DNA of 64,000 nucleotides from Caballeronia sordidicola (GTDB taxonomy: Bacteria; Pseudomonadota; Gammaproteobacteria; Burkholderiales; Burkholderiaceae). Under the pieces are notes generated by a model. It worked only from the letters and a program-made list of their open reading frames with translations. It did not search any database and was not told the DNA's origin. A program made the translations under genes and the position numbers. This document shows, in pieces, positions 18,601 to 27,677 of the stretch (position 1 is its first letter; each line of letters begins with the position of its first letter). The stretch lies in assembly GCF_000729995.1 (NCBI RefSeq), contig NZ_JNFG01000011.1, positions 186,001 to 250,000 on the forward strand. The letters are read 5' to 3'.

Positions 18601-20208
18601 ATGCCGGCGTCGATCGAGCTCGCGACGGGAGTTCTGCGTTCTGCCCTCTGCATCCAGCATACTGAAGAACAACCGGTTATTGACATCAAGGTCATCTGTG
18701 AAAACAAAAGCCCTGCTAGCATACGCGCCGCCGCTCACCGGGTGTCCTCGCCGGTCCTGGGTCCTAGCCATGAGCATTGTCGTCTGAATGGTCGCCGAAA
18801 GAAGCGCCGTTCTCGAGACAGGATCGCCTCGCAACGCCAGTGTGTACTCAGCGCCCTCCTTTTTCATATCTCCGGGAGATGGCGATACCTCCGAAACCAA
18901 TTCCGGTTTCAGACCCGTGAGTTGACAGAAGAACTCCGGCGCTTCGCGCAACGTTGCTGACAGGCCGACAAAATGAGTCCCCGAGCGACACGCGCCGCGC
19001 CATCGTCGCATGAGATATGCAACTTGCGCACCGTGGAACCCGCCGTAGGTATGGACTTCGTCCATTAACATCATTTCGGGCGGTCGATGCACCCTCGGAC
19101 CTAGTCCAAACAAGTGGCGACTGCGCGAGTCCGACATACGACGGTTCAGCATCTCCGTCGTCGTAAAGAGAACATCAGGGGGTTGTTCAGCAAGTCGCCT
19201 GCGGGTCAGAACCAATTCATCCTCAGCCACGCAATGAGCACAGGTGTCGCAGCACAATCTCTCGATTTCGCGCGAGCGATCCGCTTCGCGCCAGACCATG
19301 GAGCCGCCACATCCCGGAAGCGGACACGAAAAGTACGGGCAGATGGCATCTGCTCCGACCATGCGCCATCGTTTAGGAAGATATCGCGCCGATGTCGGTG
19401 TATCGCCAAATAGCGCCCCCAGAATTAGCTTCCGGCCCGTCGCAGTAAGAACCGGGTCAAGGCGCCGCGCTTGAGAATAGACTTCGCCGAACTGATCCTT
19501 AAGCAGTTCGTTTCGCGGATACAGCGCTATCGCCTTTACCCATCGCTTCGAAGATCCGCCCTCGAGCAGTTGCGCGATACGGGTAAGAGCTGGCAGATAG
19601 AACGCCATGGTTTTCCCGCTCCCGGTGCCCGCGCAAACGATGGTCCCCCCAATGCTCCCGGAATGCAGAGATTTCAGGATGCGGCAGGTTGCATCTACCT
19701 GGAACCGCGCAAGCGTCATCTGACCCGTGTCCGTCTGCAACAGGGCACGCATTACCGAACCGGTAAACGACGGCACATTGCCGATCTCCGACAGCAGTTC
19801 GTCCAAGGTCAGTTTGCGTTCCGGATATTCGCGCCTCTTCCATCGAAACCGGTAGTCGGCAACGAGTGCCGGAGCATTAACCCATCCACCATCGATGCCA
19901 TGCTTTGGAAACCACTGTCTAAGTTTGCTGGCGAGTCTTATCGTTTCGGCCATGCGTGACCGGTACTTACGTTCGCTGTCATCGATGCATAAGAGGAGCA
20001 CCCGCCGGACCAGTTCTTCGATCACGGCTTCGGCGTCGAAATATGCCTCCAATCCATCACACTTCGCGGCGGAAAGAAGTGGTTCCACGAGCTCGACCAA
20101 TTCTTCGTGAGTGATGGCCGCATCAACGATACCCCATGACAGAAGAGGTAATTCGCGTTGCTCAAGGACGTCAAGGCAGGCGATCAGGAGAGTCGTAACG
20201 TTATCCAT
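15697..20208 (-). CDS. dpdJ: DpdJ, DEAD/DEAH-box helicase
   Basis: The very large (1503 residues) superfamily 2 helicase has Walker A AGTGSGKT at 193-200, a Cys-rich zinc cluster at about 290-345 (CPYFSC..GCGG...CCDTCAHC), DEVH at about 375, and FVGLSATLRE. Motifs IV-VI end in FLQRRGRAGR at about 650. The C-terminal 800 residues are of unknown role. It is probably an ATP-driven DNA translocase in restriction. It starts 3 bp after the dpdI stop and overlaps dpdK at TGATG. Helicase motifs are intact. Confidence 0.87.
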   Translation of the reverse strand: MDNVTTLLIACLDVLEQRELPLLSWGIVDAAITHEELVELVEPLLSAAKCDGLEAYFDAEAVIEELVRRVLLLCIDDSERKYRSRMAETIRLASKLRQWFPKHGIDGGWVNAPALVADYRFRWKRREYPERKLTLDELLSEIGNVPSFTGSVMRALLQTDTGQMTLARFQVDATCRILKSLHSGSIGGTIVCAGTGSGKTMAFYLPALTRIAQLLEGGSSKRWVKAIALYPRNELLKDQFGEVYSQARRLDPVLTATGRKLILGALFGDTPTSARYLPKRWRMVGADAICPYFSCPLPGCGGSMVWREADRSREIERLCCDTCAHCVAEDELVLTRRRLAEQPPDVLFTTTEMLNRRMSDSRSRHLFGLGPRVHRPPEMMLMDEVHTYGGFHGAQVAYLMRRWRGACRSGTHFVGLSATLREAPEFFCQLTGLKPELVSEVSPSPGDMKKEGAEYTLALRGDPVSRTALLSATIQTTMLMARTQDRRGHPVSGGAYASRAFVFTDDLDVNNRLFFSMLDAEGRTQNSRRELDRRRHPNGPLAHLRRSISSASQFENGQDWRMSESIGHDLSVALQVDRTSSQDAGVDSEADIVVATASLEVGYNDPAVGVVVQHKAPRDVAAFLQRRGRAGRLRSTRPWTVVVLSDYGRDRLAYQAYEQLFDPELPRRVLPLANRYVQKMQAVFALIDYLGERLEQSRLHYHVWALLDGPGKRPADIDLQARIARLITVILENKGEQEALVRHLSDAMMLDRDSVDALLWDFPRPLMTTVLPTALRRLQSQWGRMGKPAEDPSAGSGPLPEFIPESLFADLNLPEVAIYLPGGQEEPEMMPVLQAMREFAPGRISKRFGYRYGTENHWCGPEHLSTELDQPFDIRSSMHGYLLGNFQYLDEGQTKSTPVFRVMRLNVSAPPRDLGTTSNAFMQWQTQFVPGELPSVFPVPRSSRLAGIIRSAVFHSHREQSPIEVRRFARRSRASLRFTDGRTEERTFAFTQDGTDIAIGFTLSVDGLKLDINIPGALYYEANGHSSEKWRALRTARYFDLAWSGELLVNVESPFSRDWLARVYLGALVCNALAADCSLEEASVLLSAGRAEMGLVEVLETVFQSTQVDEEASHGDSRGPERLRHDLIAFLNDPSVLDALKALSTVLWQPIDETWQEWLRLRYLATLGAAVQDAIQALCPEIDTDSLVVDVMTESTAVDTPGAVIWVTETMVGGAGLIENLLARYGEDPGRFYALIESALQAGEFELVDQQLARVVNLLADKSADGELPEAAAECRDAVGLESSRAAFDRLRSLLVRHQIVPSHAFLASLNARILRPGSSRVSDAFLRDLLTDWQVSEQRLGIEIDARLLAAFAARNDLPDQLQDMLGEAGMSSGWKTGMIYGLLWPRGSLIRQQRLSIYNPFCSLPRTERLLVADSIPEWDIRIDVTQPEWQQHCESVLAERGLATLTCPRGHEERLQTAFHALMLNPVDAGSLHIYPALVAIRQSISAMEADIRLPEVEVN

Positions 20209-20211
20209 AAC

Positions 20212-20934
20212 TTAATTGACGCGCGCCCTGATTGAGTACAGGCCATCCTCTTGCCGACTTTTCAGCCAGTCCAGGACCTCTTCAGTGAGCAGAGACAGGG
20301 ATGCCCCTACGATGCTGTTCGCCCCCTCCAGGAAAAGTCTCACAGTCTCGGGAACATCGAAATCAATTTTCCCGTACGCGGTAACCAACGAACCGGAAAG
20401 TGACTCCACCTCGATGATAGCAGCGAGATCACCTGGTAGGCTTTGGCTGACTTGCTGCAGTCGGAAGTAAATTTGTTCGTAGTCCCGAATACGTTGCCTG
20501 TTTTCGGTTGTATCTGCCGTACGACTCTTGACCGTCCCCGGTGGGTCACTTGTGATGCTTTCCAGGACGTACCGTTTCCAACCAGATTTCGCAGATGTCT
20601 CCAGCGCCTTATTTAGCGCTCGCATCTTCTCCAGCAACAAGGACCACTCTTTGCCGGACTTTAACGTCTGGGAACTCGGCTTTTTCTCCATTTTTTTGCG
20701 TACATCGGATGACAGCTTGATCACCTCCGCTACCAAACTCTCGGGAAACTCGACCAGAACATTTCTGGACCGTAGTCGGAGCACGCCATCCCTGCTGAGA
20801 TTCAACGGTTCAATCAGCGCTTGAAGAGTTCGCTTTTGCTCGTGGAGTTCACGAACCTCCTCTCCGTTGTCGCTTACCGTCTCCAGATATCCCAATCCTC
20901 CTTTAAGGGCTCTCGTTTGTTCGAGCAAAGTCAT
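20212..20934 (-). CDS. dpdI: DpdI, restriction-arm protein
   Basis: The 240-residue protein has no recognised catalytic motif. The N-terminal half is highly charged, Leu/Lys/Glu-rich helix with likely coiled coil at about 20-110 (HEQKRTLQALIEPL, LSSDVRKKMEKK). The C-terminal part is mixed. Assignment to DpdI rests on size and on lying between dpdH (ATGA overlap at 20931) and dpdJ (3 bp). In Salmonella Montevideo dpdI is needed for the restriction-like phenotype. It may be a scaffold for the dpdH/dpdJ machines (inference). Confidence 0.72.
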   Translation of the reverse strand: MTLLEQTRALKGGLGYLETVSDNGEEVRELHEQKRTLQALIEPLNLSRDGVLRLRSRNVLVEFPESLVAEVIKLSSDVRKKMEKKPSSQTLKSGKEWSLLLEKMRALNKALETSAKSGWKRYVLESITSDPPGTVKSRTADTTENRQRIRDYEQIYFRLQQVSQSLPGDLAAIIEVESLSGSLVTAYGKIDFDVPETVRLFLEGANSIVGASLSLLTEEVLDWLKSRQEDGLYSIRARVN

Positions 20935-23900
20935 AAATCAACTCCTTGACGCGCATCCTTCGTGTCGACCGCACTCAGCATTGCCATGTCCGATGCGATC
21001 ACATCCAGTTCCTGTAGCAAATCATCAATAACAGGCTTCTTGTCCAGACCCATGAGCGCCTTGCGCCTGGTCTCAACTAGGCCATTCATGTTGGAGATGA
21101 ACCGGGATATGGTCGACATCACCGCTGCCGTGTCTTGCAGGTCCTTGGGGTTCACACGTCCGAGTACGGCCATACGAGCCGCTTCCGTCTGTGCTCTTTC
21201 TGCGTCGACAAACAGGTTCCGGATTTCTGCCAAGGGACACGCATTGAACTGCTTCAGGATTTCTTTAATGTTGCTCTGATCGACGTTTTCCGGCCAAACT
21301 CCGATTCGGATCGCATCCGAGTAAACGGCCCGCAGTTCAGCGTACAACTCTGCCTTGTTTGTGTCGTCGCCAAGCATTTCGGTCATTTCCACGCCCCACT
21401 TGCAAAGTTCAGCATAGAACTGGACGGAAAGTGGCCTCAGACTGGAGGCAAGTTGCTTCACGTGTGAAACAAGCTCCTTATCCAATCCTCTTTCCCGATC
21501 GAGATCCTGCGCCTGCAATCCGACCGCGTATACGTCCTTCTCACGCATCATCTCCCAGACTCGAGTCACGTCGAGCGCCAGCGGGGTTTTTCCGGTGTCA
21601 CCCTGAAAATACATTGCCCTGCGGAAAAAGTGTTCCATCAGGCCTTTGCGGTGTGTGAAGCAATCTCGACGCAGCAATGCCCAGCCAGTTCCCAACAGCG
21701 TACCTGGCGCCTCGACTGCCGGCGTAAGTAGTTGTGCGAGCAGCGTTTCAACGCTTTCTGTCCCGGTTGAATCCTTCTTCACGTTAGTCAGACCAAGGGC
21801 GTGCGACTGCATCGCGAGAGCCGGCATTACAGCGCTAAGTGCCGAGTCGGCGATTGCCCGCGATTGCGACAGATATTCGGAGGCAAGTTTCTGTCCCAGT
21901 TGGAAGGCATATACGGAATCCTCGTCCGCTTCGGGGTAGTTCCATTGATTGCCTTTCAGGTCCCACCGGACGATGGCAAGCAGGCTTTTGAAAAGGAACC
22001 CGTCAGGATCCTCGCTCGTGGCGGCGATCCTGACAACGACCGGATACTCCTGATTCCCTCGCGCGCAAGGAATCTGAAAAGCTTTAAATGATAGGCCTTT
22101 GACCTCGGATCCAGACAGCGAGATCAGAGTCCAGTTTGATAAGGCGTCCACTAGTTTTACGCAGGCATTCCGGATGGCACGGGCGCTCGTCAGGTCGAGT
22201 TCAACGCCCTCTCGCCATGCCTGGAGGCGCTTCTTCCACTCTACGATCTTGGGGTCTTCCTGCGGGACAACAATGTCTCTGCCATCGCCCGAACCTCCAG
22301 TTCCAGTTCCAGTTCCAGTTCCAGTTCCAGTTCCTGTTCCTGTTCCTGTTCCTGTTCCTGTTCCTGTTCCTGTTCCTGCATCACCACGTAGAACAGCTTC
22401 CAGAGGCGGCAATCTGAATGCTTTGAGCACTGACGGATTCAGCACGTGCAACTCTTCATCGTTCTCCGGATTTCCCCCCCAGTTCGCGAGAAGACTCTTG
22501 TACTGCGCACGCTGCTGGCTGTTTAGTGGTCGTTGCCTCGATACAAACTCGGCTATGGCAGCACTGGGCGTCGCTACGGCAATCGCCTCTGGAAAGGAAC
22601 CATTGTCGAAAGAAGAGCGCTGGTCAAGAAGCAACGGCCTCAATATATAGTTGATAATCGCCCGGGGGTTAAACGAAAGCCGCCCCCCGACTTTCAGATA
22701 GCGGTCACAAAAAGCCGCTACGGCTTCCTTGTTGAAGGGAAACAGTGCATAGCTTCGTGAGCTATACCCGAAACCCGAAATCATCGACATCTGATCACCT
22801 TCGTCGCTGAACGCCGGCAACCAACTACTCGAATCGACGCTTTCATCGTCGACGTTACTGAACATGCGCTGAAGTTGTTCAACTCCATGACGACTTGCGT
22901 TCAGATAGTTGCCAACGAGATCAACGGCGCGCGACACGACGACATCATCGCGCTCGTCCGTCGGCCGAATAGCCCACTCGTACTTTGCCCGCGTGCGAAT
23001 CGTCTCCCATTTGTCAAGATAACCGTCCGTGACTGCGATCGCCGTCCGCATGAAGCACAACTCTTGCTTGCCGTCCCGTATGGCCTCCTGGATGCAGATG
23101 TTGAACAGCACCTCCTGAATACCCGTAAGTGCCGCAAAATCCTCCACCAGAAGGATAAGTTCCTTTCCGTCCTTGAACAACTGCTTACGAATGTCCAGGA
23201 TGACGTCCTGAAGGGAATACCCGCCCATTGCGCTCAGATTGAAACTATTGCCGACAGCCGCGTCGACAGCTTCGTTTAGTATCTTCACTGCCCGTGCACG
23301 CCCCTCGGTATTTGCGCCGTCGATAGTGGTCAAATAGTAGTTCTTCACTTTTACCGAAGCCTGGCTGATGTCGCCGATCGGCATATCGAGATCGCCGGCT
23401 TCGAACTGCGGCAGAGAATCATCGACCGTGCCATCGGCGGACTTCGTTCCCGTCGCGCGCCGGACGAGTCGAACTAGCGGCGCGTGGTCCGAAACCTCAT
23501 CCTCTTTCCCAAGCAAACGATCGGTAAAAACATTGTCTCCAAGCAAGCCGGGAAGATTCTTGAGGTGATGCAGATCCGTTAACTGGTTCTGGTTATCAGC
23601 ACTATCCACCGAATACTGCACGCGCAGTTGCCGGAACCGCTCCTCGAGTACGTTCTGCATTTCAGCGCGCAAGCGGTTCGCTGCCGCACGCGGCTGAAAA
23701 TCTGGAATCGCCTGGTTAAAGGCGTTAAATATCTCAGGAGACTGTTCTGGATCGAGCGCCTCCACGATCTGCTTTACGACGCTGCGCAGGCTCGCACTCT
23801 TCGGCACGCGGATGATATGAGCGAGCTTCGCCTCAGGACGACGTTTAAGTTGCGCGTGAAGCCAGCGAATCAAATGTGACTTGCCGTATCCCGAAGGACC

Positions 23901-24128
23901 GCTCAGCGGCAGGATAAGCGTACCGGTAGGCAAGTCATCAGTCAGAAAGTATTTGAGTAGGTCCTGTTCGGTAGCCGCCTCTTCTGCTCGCTCCAGAGTT
24001 GCCTTCTTCGTTAGGTCCATCGTTTGATGGACCGCAAGCAGCAGACACTCGTCTGCAGATTCCGCTTCAGGTTTGATGCAGTCGTTAATCGCGGTACTCG
24101 AAGGCCACCAATTTGCGAGTGCCATCAT
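20931..24128 (-). CDS. dpdH: DpdH, large ATP-binding protein with a Gly-Thr repeat
   Basis: The 1065-residue ATPase has Walker A GPSGYGKS at 77-84 and a probable Walker B in ELILLVEDFAALTG at about 330. It resembles STAND/AAA-like phage-defence ATPases. Near residues 585-612 there is an uninterrupted run of about 13 Gly-Thr dipeptides from a perfect hexanucleotide array (22297-22374), probably a flexible linker between the ATPase half and the C-terminal helical half. Starts ATG 24128 and ATG 24125 are adjacent; the former gives an ATGA overlap with dpdG. The 3' end overlaps dpdI by ATGA. Confidence 0.82.
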   Translation of the reverse strand: MMALANWWPSSTAINDCIKPEAESADECLLLAVHQTMDLTKKATLERAEEAATEQDLLKYFLTDDLPTGTLILPLSGPSGYGKSHLIRWLHAQLKRRPEAKLAHIIRVPKSASLRSVVKQIVEALDPEQSPEIFNAFNQAIPDFQPRAAANRLRAEMQNVLEERFRQLRVQYSVDSADNQNQLTDLHHLKNLPGLLGDNVFTDRLLGKEDEVSDHAPLVRLVRRATGTKSADGTVDDSLPQFEAGDLDMPIGDISQASVKVKNYYLTTIDGANTEGRARAVKILNEAVDAAVGNSFNLSAMGGYSLQDVILDIRKQLFKDGKELILLVEDFAALTGIQEVLFNICIQEAIRDGKQELCFMRTAIAVTDGYLDKWETIRTRAKYEWAIRPTDERDDVVVSRAVDLVGNYLNASRHGVEQLQRMFSNVDDESVDSSSWLPAFSDEGDQMSMISGFGYSSRSYALFPFNKEAVAAFCDRYLKVGGRLSFNPRAIINYILRPLLLDQRSSFDNGSFPEAIAVATPSAAIAEFVSRQRPLNSQQRAQYKSLLANWGGNPENDEELHVLNPSVLKAFRLPPLEAVLRGDAGTGTGTGTGTGTGTGTGTGTGTGTGTGGSGDGRDIVVPQEDPKIVEWKKRLQAWREGVELDLTSARAIRNACVKLVDALSNWTLISLSGSEVKGLSFKAFQIPCARGNQEYPVVVRIAATSEDPDGFLFKSLLAIVRWDLKGNQWNYPEADEDSVYAFQLGQKLASEYLSQSRAIADSALSAVMPALAMQSHALGLTNVKKDSTGTESVETLLAQLLTPAVEAPGTLLGTGWALLRRDCFTHRKGLMEHFFRRAMYFQGDTGKTPLALDVTRVWEMMREKDVYAVGLQAQDLDRERGLDKELVSHVKQLASSLRPLSVQFYAELCKWGVEMTEMLGDDTNKAELYAELRAVYSDAIRIGVWPENVDQSNIKEILKQFNACPLAEIRNLFVDAERAQTEAARMAVLGRVNPKDLQDTAAVMSTISRFISNMNGLVETRRKALMGLDKKPVIDDLLQELDVIASDMAMLSAVDTKDARQGVDL
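22297..22374. repeat. 13-copy hexanucleotide tandem repeat inside dpdH
   Basis: On the plus strand there are six copies of CCAGTT followed directly by seven copies of CCTGTT with no interruption, encoding (Gly-Thr)n on the minus strand. Copy-number changes would stay in frame and only alter linker length. Confidence 0.95.
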
Positions 24129-25012
24129 GCTTCCCCGTGATATGTGACGTGCGTAAATCTCTCCCAGTGCCTGCCGGCAAATCCCGTAAAGCTGTACCCC
24201 TGCTTCGCATCCGTGCGGATCTCGAAGCTGATCAGCCCAGCAATTTCAAGGCGCTTCAGTGCGCGAGACAGTGACATCGAGAGTGCGTCGCCAGCACGCG
24301 ACGCCAGTTCGGCACTTCTAATTTCCGCCTCCACCAACTGACGGTAGTTACCAAAGTCGAGCACCGGCAGTACCGTTGCGAGCGCCTCGATAAAATGTAC
24401 AGCCGTCAGCCTCTCGAGGTCTTTGAATATGCCGGACAACGAATCGCGAATCGCGACCGTAGGGTCAACAATCAGTGGGCTATCACCGCTGGCAAATCCC
24501 ATAAACACCGACCAATGCTTGAATCCATTCCAACGCGTGTCGTTTTGCAGCACTCTTCTCGCCTCATTTCCGATCTGGAAGCTCTCCAGTACCTGAATCT
24601 GCTCGGGGGAAGAAGGAAGCGTATAAATATCCTGTGCGAGAATCCACGCGGCCGCCCTGGTGAAATCCGCGCTCAGATTAGACTCCGCATCCCAGAAGTT
24701 TCTGTTGTTTGTCTCGTTGAGAGCTACCTCGCGTACAACAGTCGGCATCTGTCGAATCGCCTCACCGCGCTCCAAATTGGACAGCCAGTTGTAGTCAGAC
24801 GCAATACGGATCTTGCCGTCAGTCTCAACAAACAGGCCGAGTTGAGTCCATCTCGTCATGGCAGAGCGGAAACGTTTCGGGTCGATCGCGGGTTCCGGCG
24901 CGCATATGCTGATCAACCTGTCCCTTGTCATTGGGCCAAGCGCAACGAGCGCCTTTAGCGCAATGAAGACCTGCCCCGGCATCCCGTCGCTTTCCATATT
25001 TAATATCGCCAT
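24125..25012 (-). CDS. dpdG: DpdG, restriction-arm protein with winged-helix features
   Basis: The 295-residue protein has an N-terminal stretch, ALVALGPMTRDRLISIC ... RFRSAMTRWTQLGLF, that reads as a winged-helix fold. A second such segment is near the C-terminus (LSRALKRLEIAGLISFE). Two HTH-like ends suggest DNA binding. Assignment to DpdG is by size and place between dpdF and dpdH (ATGA overlap with dpdH). In Salmonella Montevideo dpdG is among the genes required for restriction. Confidence 0.73.
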   Translation of the reverse strand: MAILNMESDGMPGQVFIALKALVALGPMTRDRLISICAPEPAIDPKRFRSAMTRWTQLGLFVETDGKIRIASDYNWLSNLERGEAIRQMPTVVREVALNETNNRNFWDAESNLSADFTRAAAWILAQDIYTLPSSPEQIQVLESFQIGNEARRVLQNDTRWNGFKHWSVFMGFASGDSPLIVDPTVAIRDSLSGIFKDLERLTAVHFIEALATVLPVLDFGNYRQLVEAEIRSAELASRAGDALSMSLSRALKRLEIAGLISFEIRTDAKQGYSFTGFAGRHWERFTHVTYHGEA

Positions 25013-25103
25013 TTCGGACTCTTCTCTTTCCTCGAGCAGTTAATCAAACCTCTTGGCATGTCCGACGTCGGGCGCACCAACTTTCACGCAAAACAGTGTT
25101 CGC

Positions 25104-27677
25104 CTATGTCGTCATCTTCTTAAGAAACTGTGCGAGATCCATGCGGTTTGGCCATACATCAGCCATCCTTCTACCCGGCGCAAACGGGTCGATGAAGCTC
25201 TCCGGTACGAACAGAAGATGCAACGGTTTGCGAGCAGCGAGGATCTCAAGAGGTATCTCGCCCGCCGCGGAAGTCAGAATCGAAACCGCAGGAAACCGCT
25301 GGTTGACGACAAACGCGTCATCCGCGCGCATATCGTTTTCGATAACGAACTTCCACCGCGATTTTCGCGCGAGCTCACTATAGCCCTTAACGCCTCTCCA
25401 GAACTCCCTGTCGGTCAGGTTGATCTCGGCGACGTCCAAGTGCGAAACGGCTACCGACAGTGCTTTGACCACCTGCCCGGCGACAGCCGATGACAAGAGG
25501 TCGGGCATTACCACAAGGAACTTCTCTGGCGATCGCCCGCTGAAATACTTGCTCCATTTTGCGATATCGAACTTGCGCGTCACGGCGAGAGGTAACGTGG
25601 GCATGAACGTCTGCAATTTTTTCTGGCCAATTCTCCGACACACTGGACAACCAGCACATCCCCCTCCGACGGGGATGCGCCACCGACCGTTGTCAACCTC
25701 ATACAACCGCGTTAGTGCGTCTGATACCTCAACGTCGCCGTTCAATACCGAAAGCAGGAGCTTGAAATTCCGCCCCGTACTCTGCTCGCCGTGAAGTCTC
25801 GCAGTCTGAATCTCGTTCGCCCAAACACTCTTTTCTCGATGGCGCGGATTGAGAATACGAATCGTCGTCCTGTTGAAATATTGCGCCGCCGCCTCTTCCT
25901 GGCGGCCTTCGTAGGTATCGTCAGGCTCCCTAGGAAGTCGCATAGGCATTTCTGGAAAATCGGAATCAAGTTCAATGACTCCGGCCCGGGCCATCAATAT
26001 CAAGGTTCTGACATTCCAGGCCTTGTTATAGTCGCTCTGCCGCATACCATGTGTTGGAACGACCGAAATATCGACCGACCATCGATCCTCGCCACGGGCC
26101 TCGTGGGATCTGAGCATCGCCTCCCAGCGAGCCAAACCCAGTTCGTCTCCGATGACTCGAGTTCGCCCAAGGCTTCGACCCATTTCGATATCTGCACCGT
26201 CGTACACTGCAAGTGATACGCACGGGCGGCCATCACGTCCGCCGCGGCCGACTTCCTGATAGAAACGGTCGAGCGTTTCCGGAACACAGGCGTGGATCAC
26301 GCAGCGTACGTCAGTCTTGTCGATCCCTACGCCAAAGGCGGACGTGGCAACAATGACATCTAGTCTATTATTGCTCCAGCCGTCAATGATCGATTTCCTG
26401 TCGGTGGCTGAGGTCTCACCGTGGAAGTGCGCAATGCGCGTCAAGCCGAGCGAACCGTGCAGCAGGCGAGCTATTCCCTCGGCATCTGCCCGCTCGCTGA
26501 CGTAGACGATAAACGGTCGCGGAGCATGCCGGGCCGCCTCGAGAAGCCTCACGCGCTTCTCCTCAGATGACTCAGCGCGATGAAACCAATATTCTGGCTC
26601 CTGTCGAAGTTGTACTGCAGAAATAACTTCAACCTGCGGGACTGGACCGAAAAGAGTAGCCAAGGTCTCCAGCGTTTCCCCTGCAAGCGTCGCGCTCAGT
26701 AACAACGTGTTGAAGGGTTCACATGTATTCGGCACCACCCTAAGCAGTCCGCTTCGCAAACCGGCAAGCATTTGGAACGAGGGACGGAATTCGTCACCCC
26801 ACTGCGCGACGAGATGCGCCTCATCGATAACCAGTCGACGAACGAACCCGGAGCGGGCGGCGTCGTAGAGCGCGAAGACGAGACTGCCACATATCGACTC
26901 GGGAGACGCAAAGAGAATTGGCTGGCGTCCTCGGCGGATTCGTTCCTTGAACTGCTGCTTTTGCTCGGAAGACAGGTCAGCATGCCACGCGAAAAGTTCA
27001 ACCTTGCTCGGATGGATTGCCAGGCGCTCCTGCATTTGCCTTTCCTGGTCGATTGCCAACGCCACCGTTGGAACGACCACGACCGTCATGTTTCCCTCTC
27101 GCCCGTCAAGAAGAACATCAATCTGAGCAACCAGGCTCTTACCGTTTCCCGTCGGCAAATTGACAACCAAGGTACTTCCCGGTAGGGCAAAAAAAGAGGC
27201 CCGCACGGCTTCGCGTTGTCCCTTTGACTTGTAATAGCGTAAGCCCGTCACCAAACTAACATATGGATCGGAGTCACACTCCTGCGTGGCCGCCAGTCTA
27301 TCCATGGAAAACGCCCGGTCGAAAACGCCCGACGAAGAGGCTTCGAGCCATTCGGGGTGCCAGCGTTCGGCTGAAAGGACAAACCCGTCCGGTGCCTGCA
27401 TCACGAACACGCCCCACTCGGCCCACTCCTGGAACGACGGCCACGGCGGATGGCGGGGCACCTTGATCCGACTAAGGCTGCTAGATTGTGACTGTTGCAG
27501 CAGGATCTGGCGAATCAGCGGCATCAGGTCGTTCTTGGCAAGAACATCGCTCGACGGCTGCGCGAGAATCTGGCTGATCCGCTCGTAAGTGCCCTCCAAA
27601 CAAAACTCAAAAAACGGAAATTCTGTCGGCCACTGCAGGAGCGCCTTCTGCAACTCAGAAAAGCCGAACTCTTTCAT
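25104..27677 (-). CDS. dpdF: DpdF, RecQ-like ATP-dependent DNA helicase
   Basis: The 857-residue superfamily 2 helicase has Walker A LPTGNGKS at 174-181, DEAH at 285-288, LLSATLA at about 325, and a RecQ-like motif V/VI region (TSAFGVGIDKTDVRCVIH ... QEVGRGGRDGRP, about 445-485). A Cys cluster (GGGCAGCPVCRR) lies at about 680. The N-terminal 160 residues are of unknown role. It overlaps dpdE by ATGA and is followed by 91 bp before dpdG, the largest gap in this operon. Confidence 0.85.
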   Translation of the reverse strand: MKEFGFSELQKALLQWPTEFPFFEFCLEGTYERISQILAQPSSDVLAKNDLMPLIRQILLQQSQSSSLSRIKVPRHPPWPSFQEWAEWGVFVMQAPDGFVLSAERWHPEWLEASSSGVFDRAFSMDRLAATQECDSDPYVSLVTGLRYYKSKGQREAVRASFFALPGSTLVVNLPTGNGKSLVAQIDVLLDGREGNMTVVVVPTVALAIDQERQMQERLAIHPSKVELFAWHADLSSEQKQQFKERIRRGRQPILFASPESICGSLVFALYDAARSGFVRRLVIDEAHLVAQWGDEFRPSFQMLAGLRSGLLRVVPNTCEPFNTLLLSATLAGETLETLATLFGPVPQVEVISAVQLRQEPEYWFHRAESSEEKRVRLLEAARHAPRPFIVYVSERADAEGIARLLHGSLGLTRIAHFHGETSATDRKSIIDGWSNNRLDVIVATSAFGVGIDKTDVRCVIHACVPETLDRFYQEVGRGGRDGRPCVSLAVYDGADIEMGRSLGRTRVIGDELGLARWEAMLRSHEARGEDRWSVDISVVPTHGMRQSDYNKAWNVRTLILMARAGVIELDSDFPEMPMRLPREPDDTYEGRQEEAAAQYFNRTTIRILNPRHREKSVWANEIQTARLHGEQSTGRNFKLLLSVLNGDVEVSDALTRLYEVDNGRWRIPVGGGCAGCPVCRRIGQKKLQTFMPTLPLAVTRKFDIAKWSKYFSGRSPEKFLVVMPDLLSSAVAGQVVKALSVAVSHLDVAEINLTDREFWRGVKGYSELARKSRWKFVIENDMRADDAFVVNQRFPAVSILTSAAGEIPLEILAARKPLHLLFVPESFIDPFAPGRRMADVWPNRMDLAQFLKKMTT

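Noticed and set aside
22297..22374. Possible CRISPR or regulatory repeat
   Set aside because: The units are contiguous hexamers without spacers and translate in frame to Gly-Thr within dpdH.
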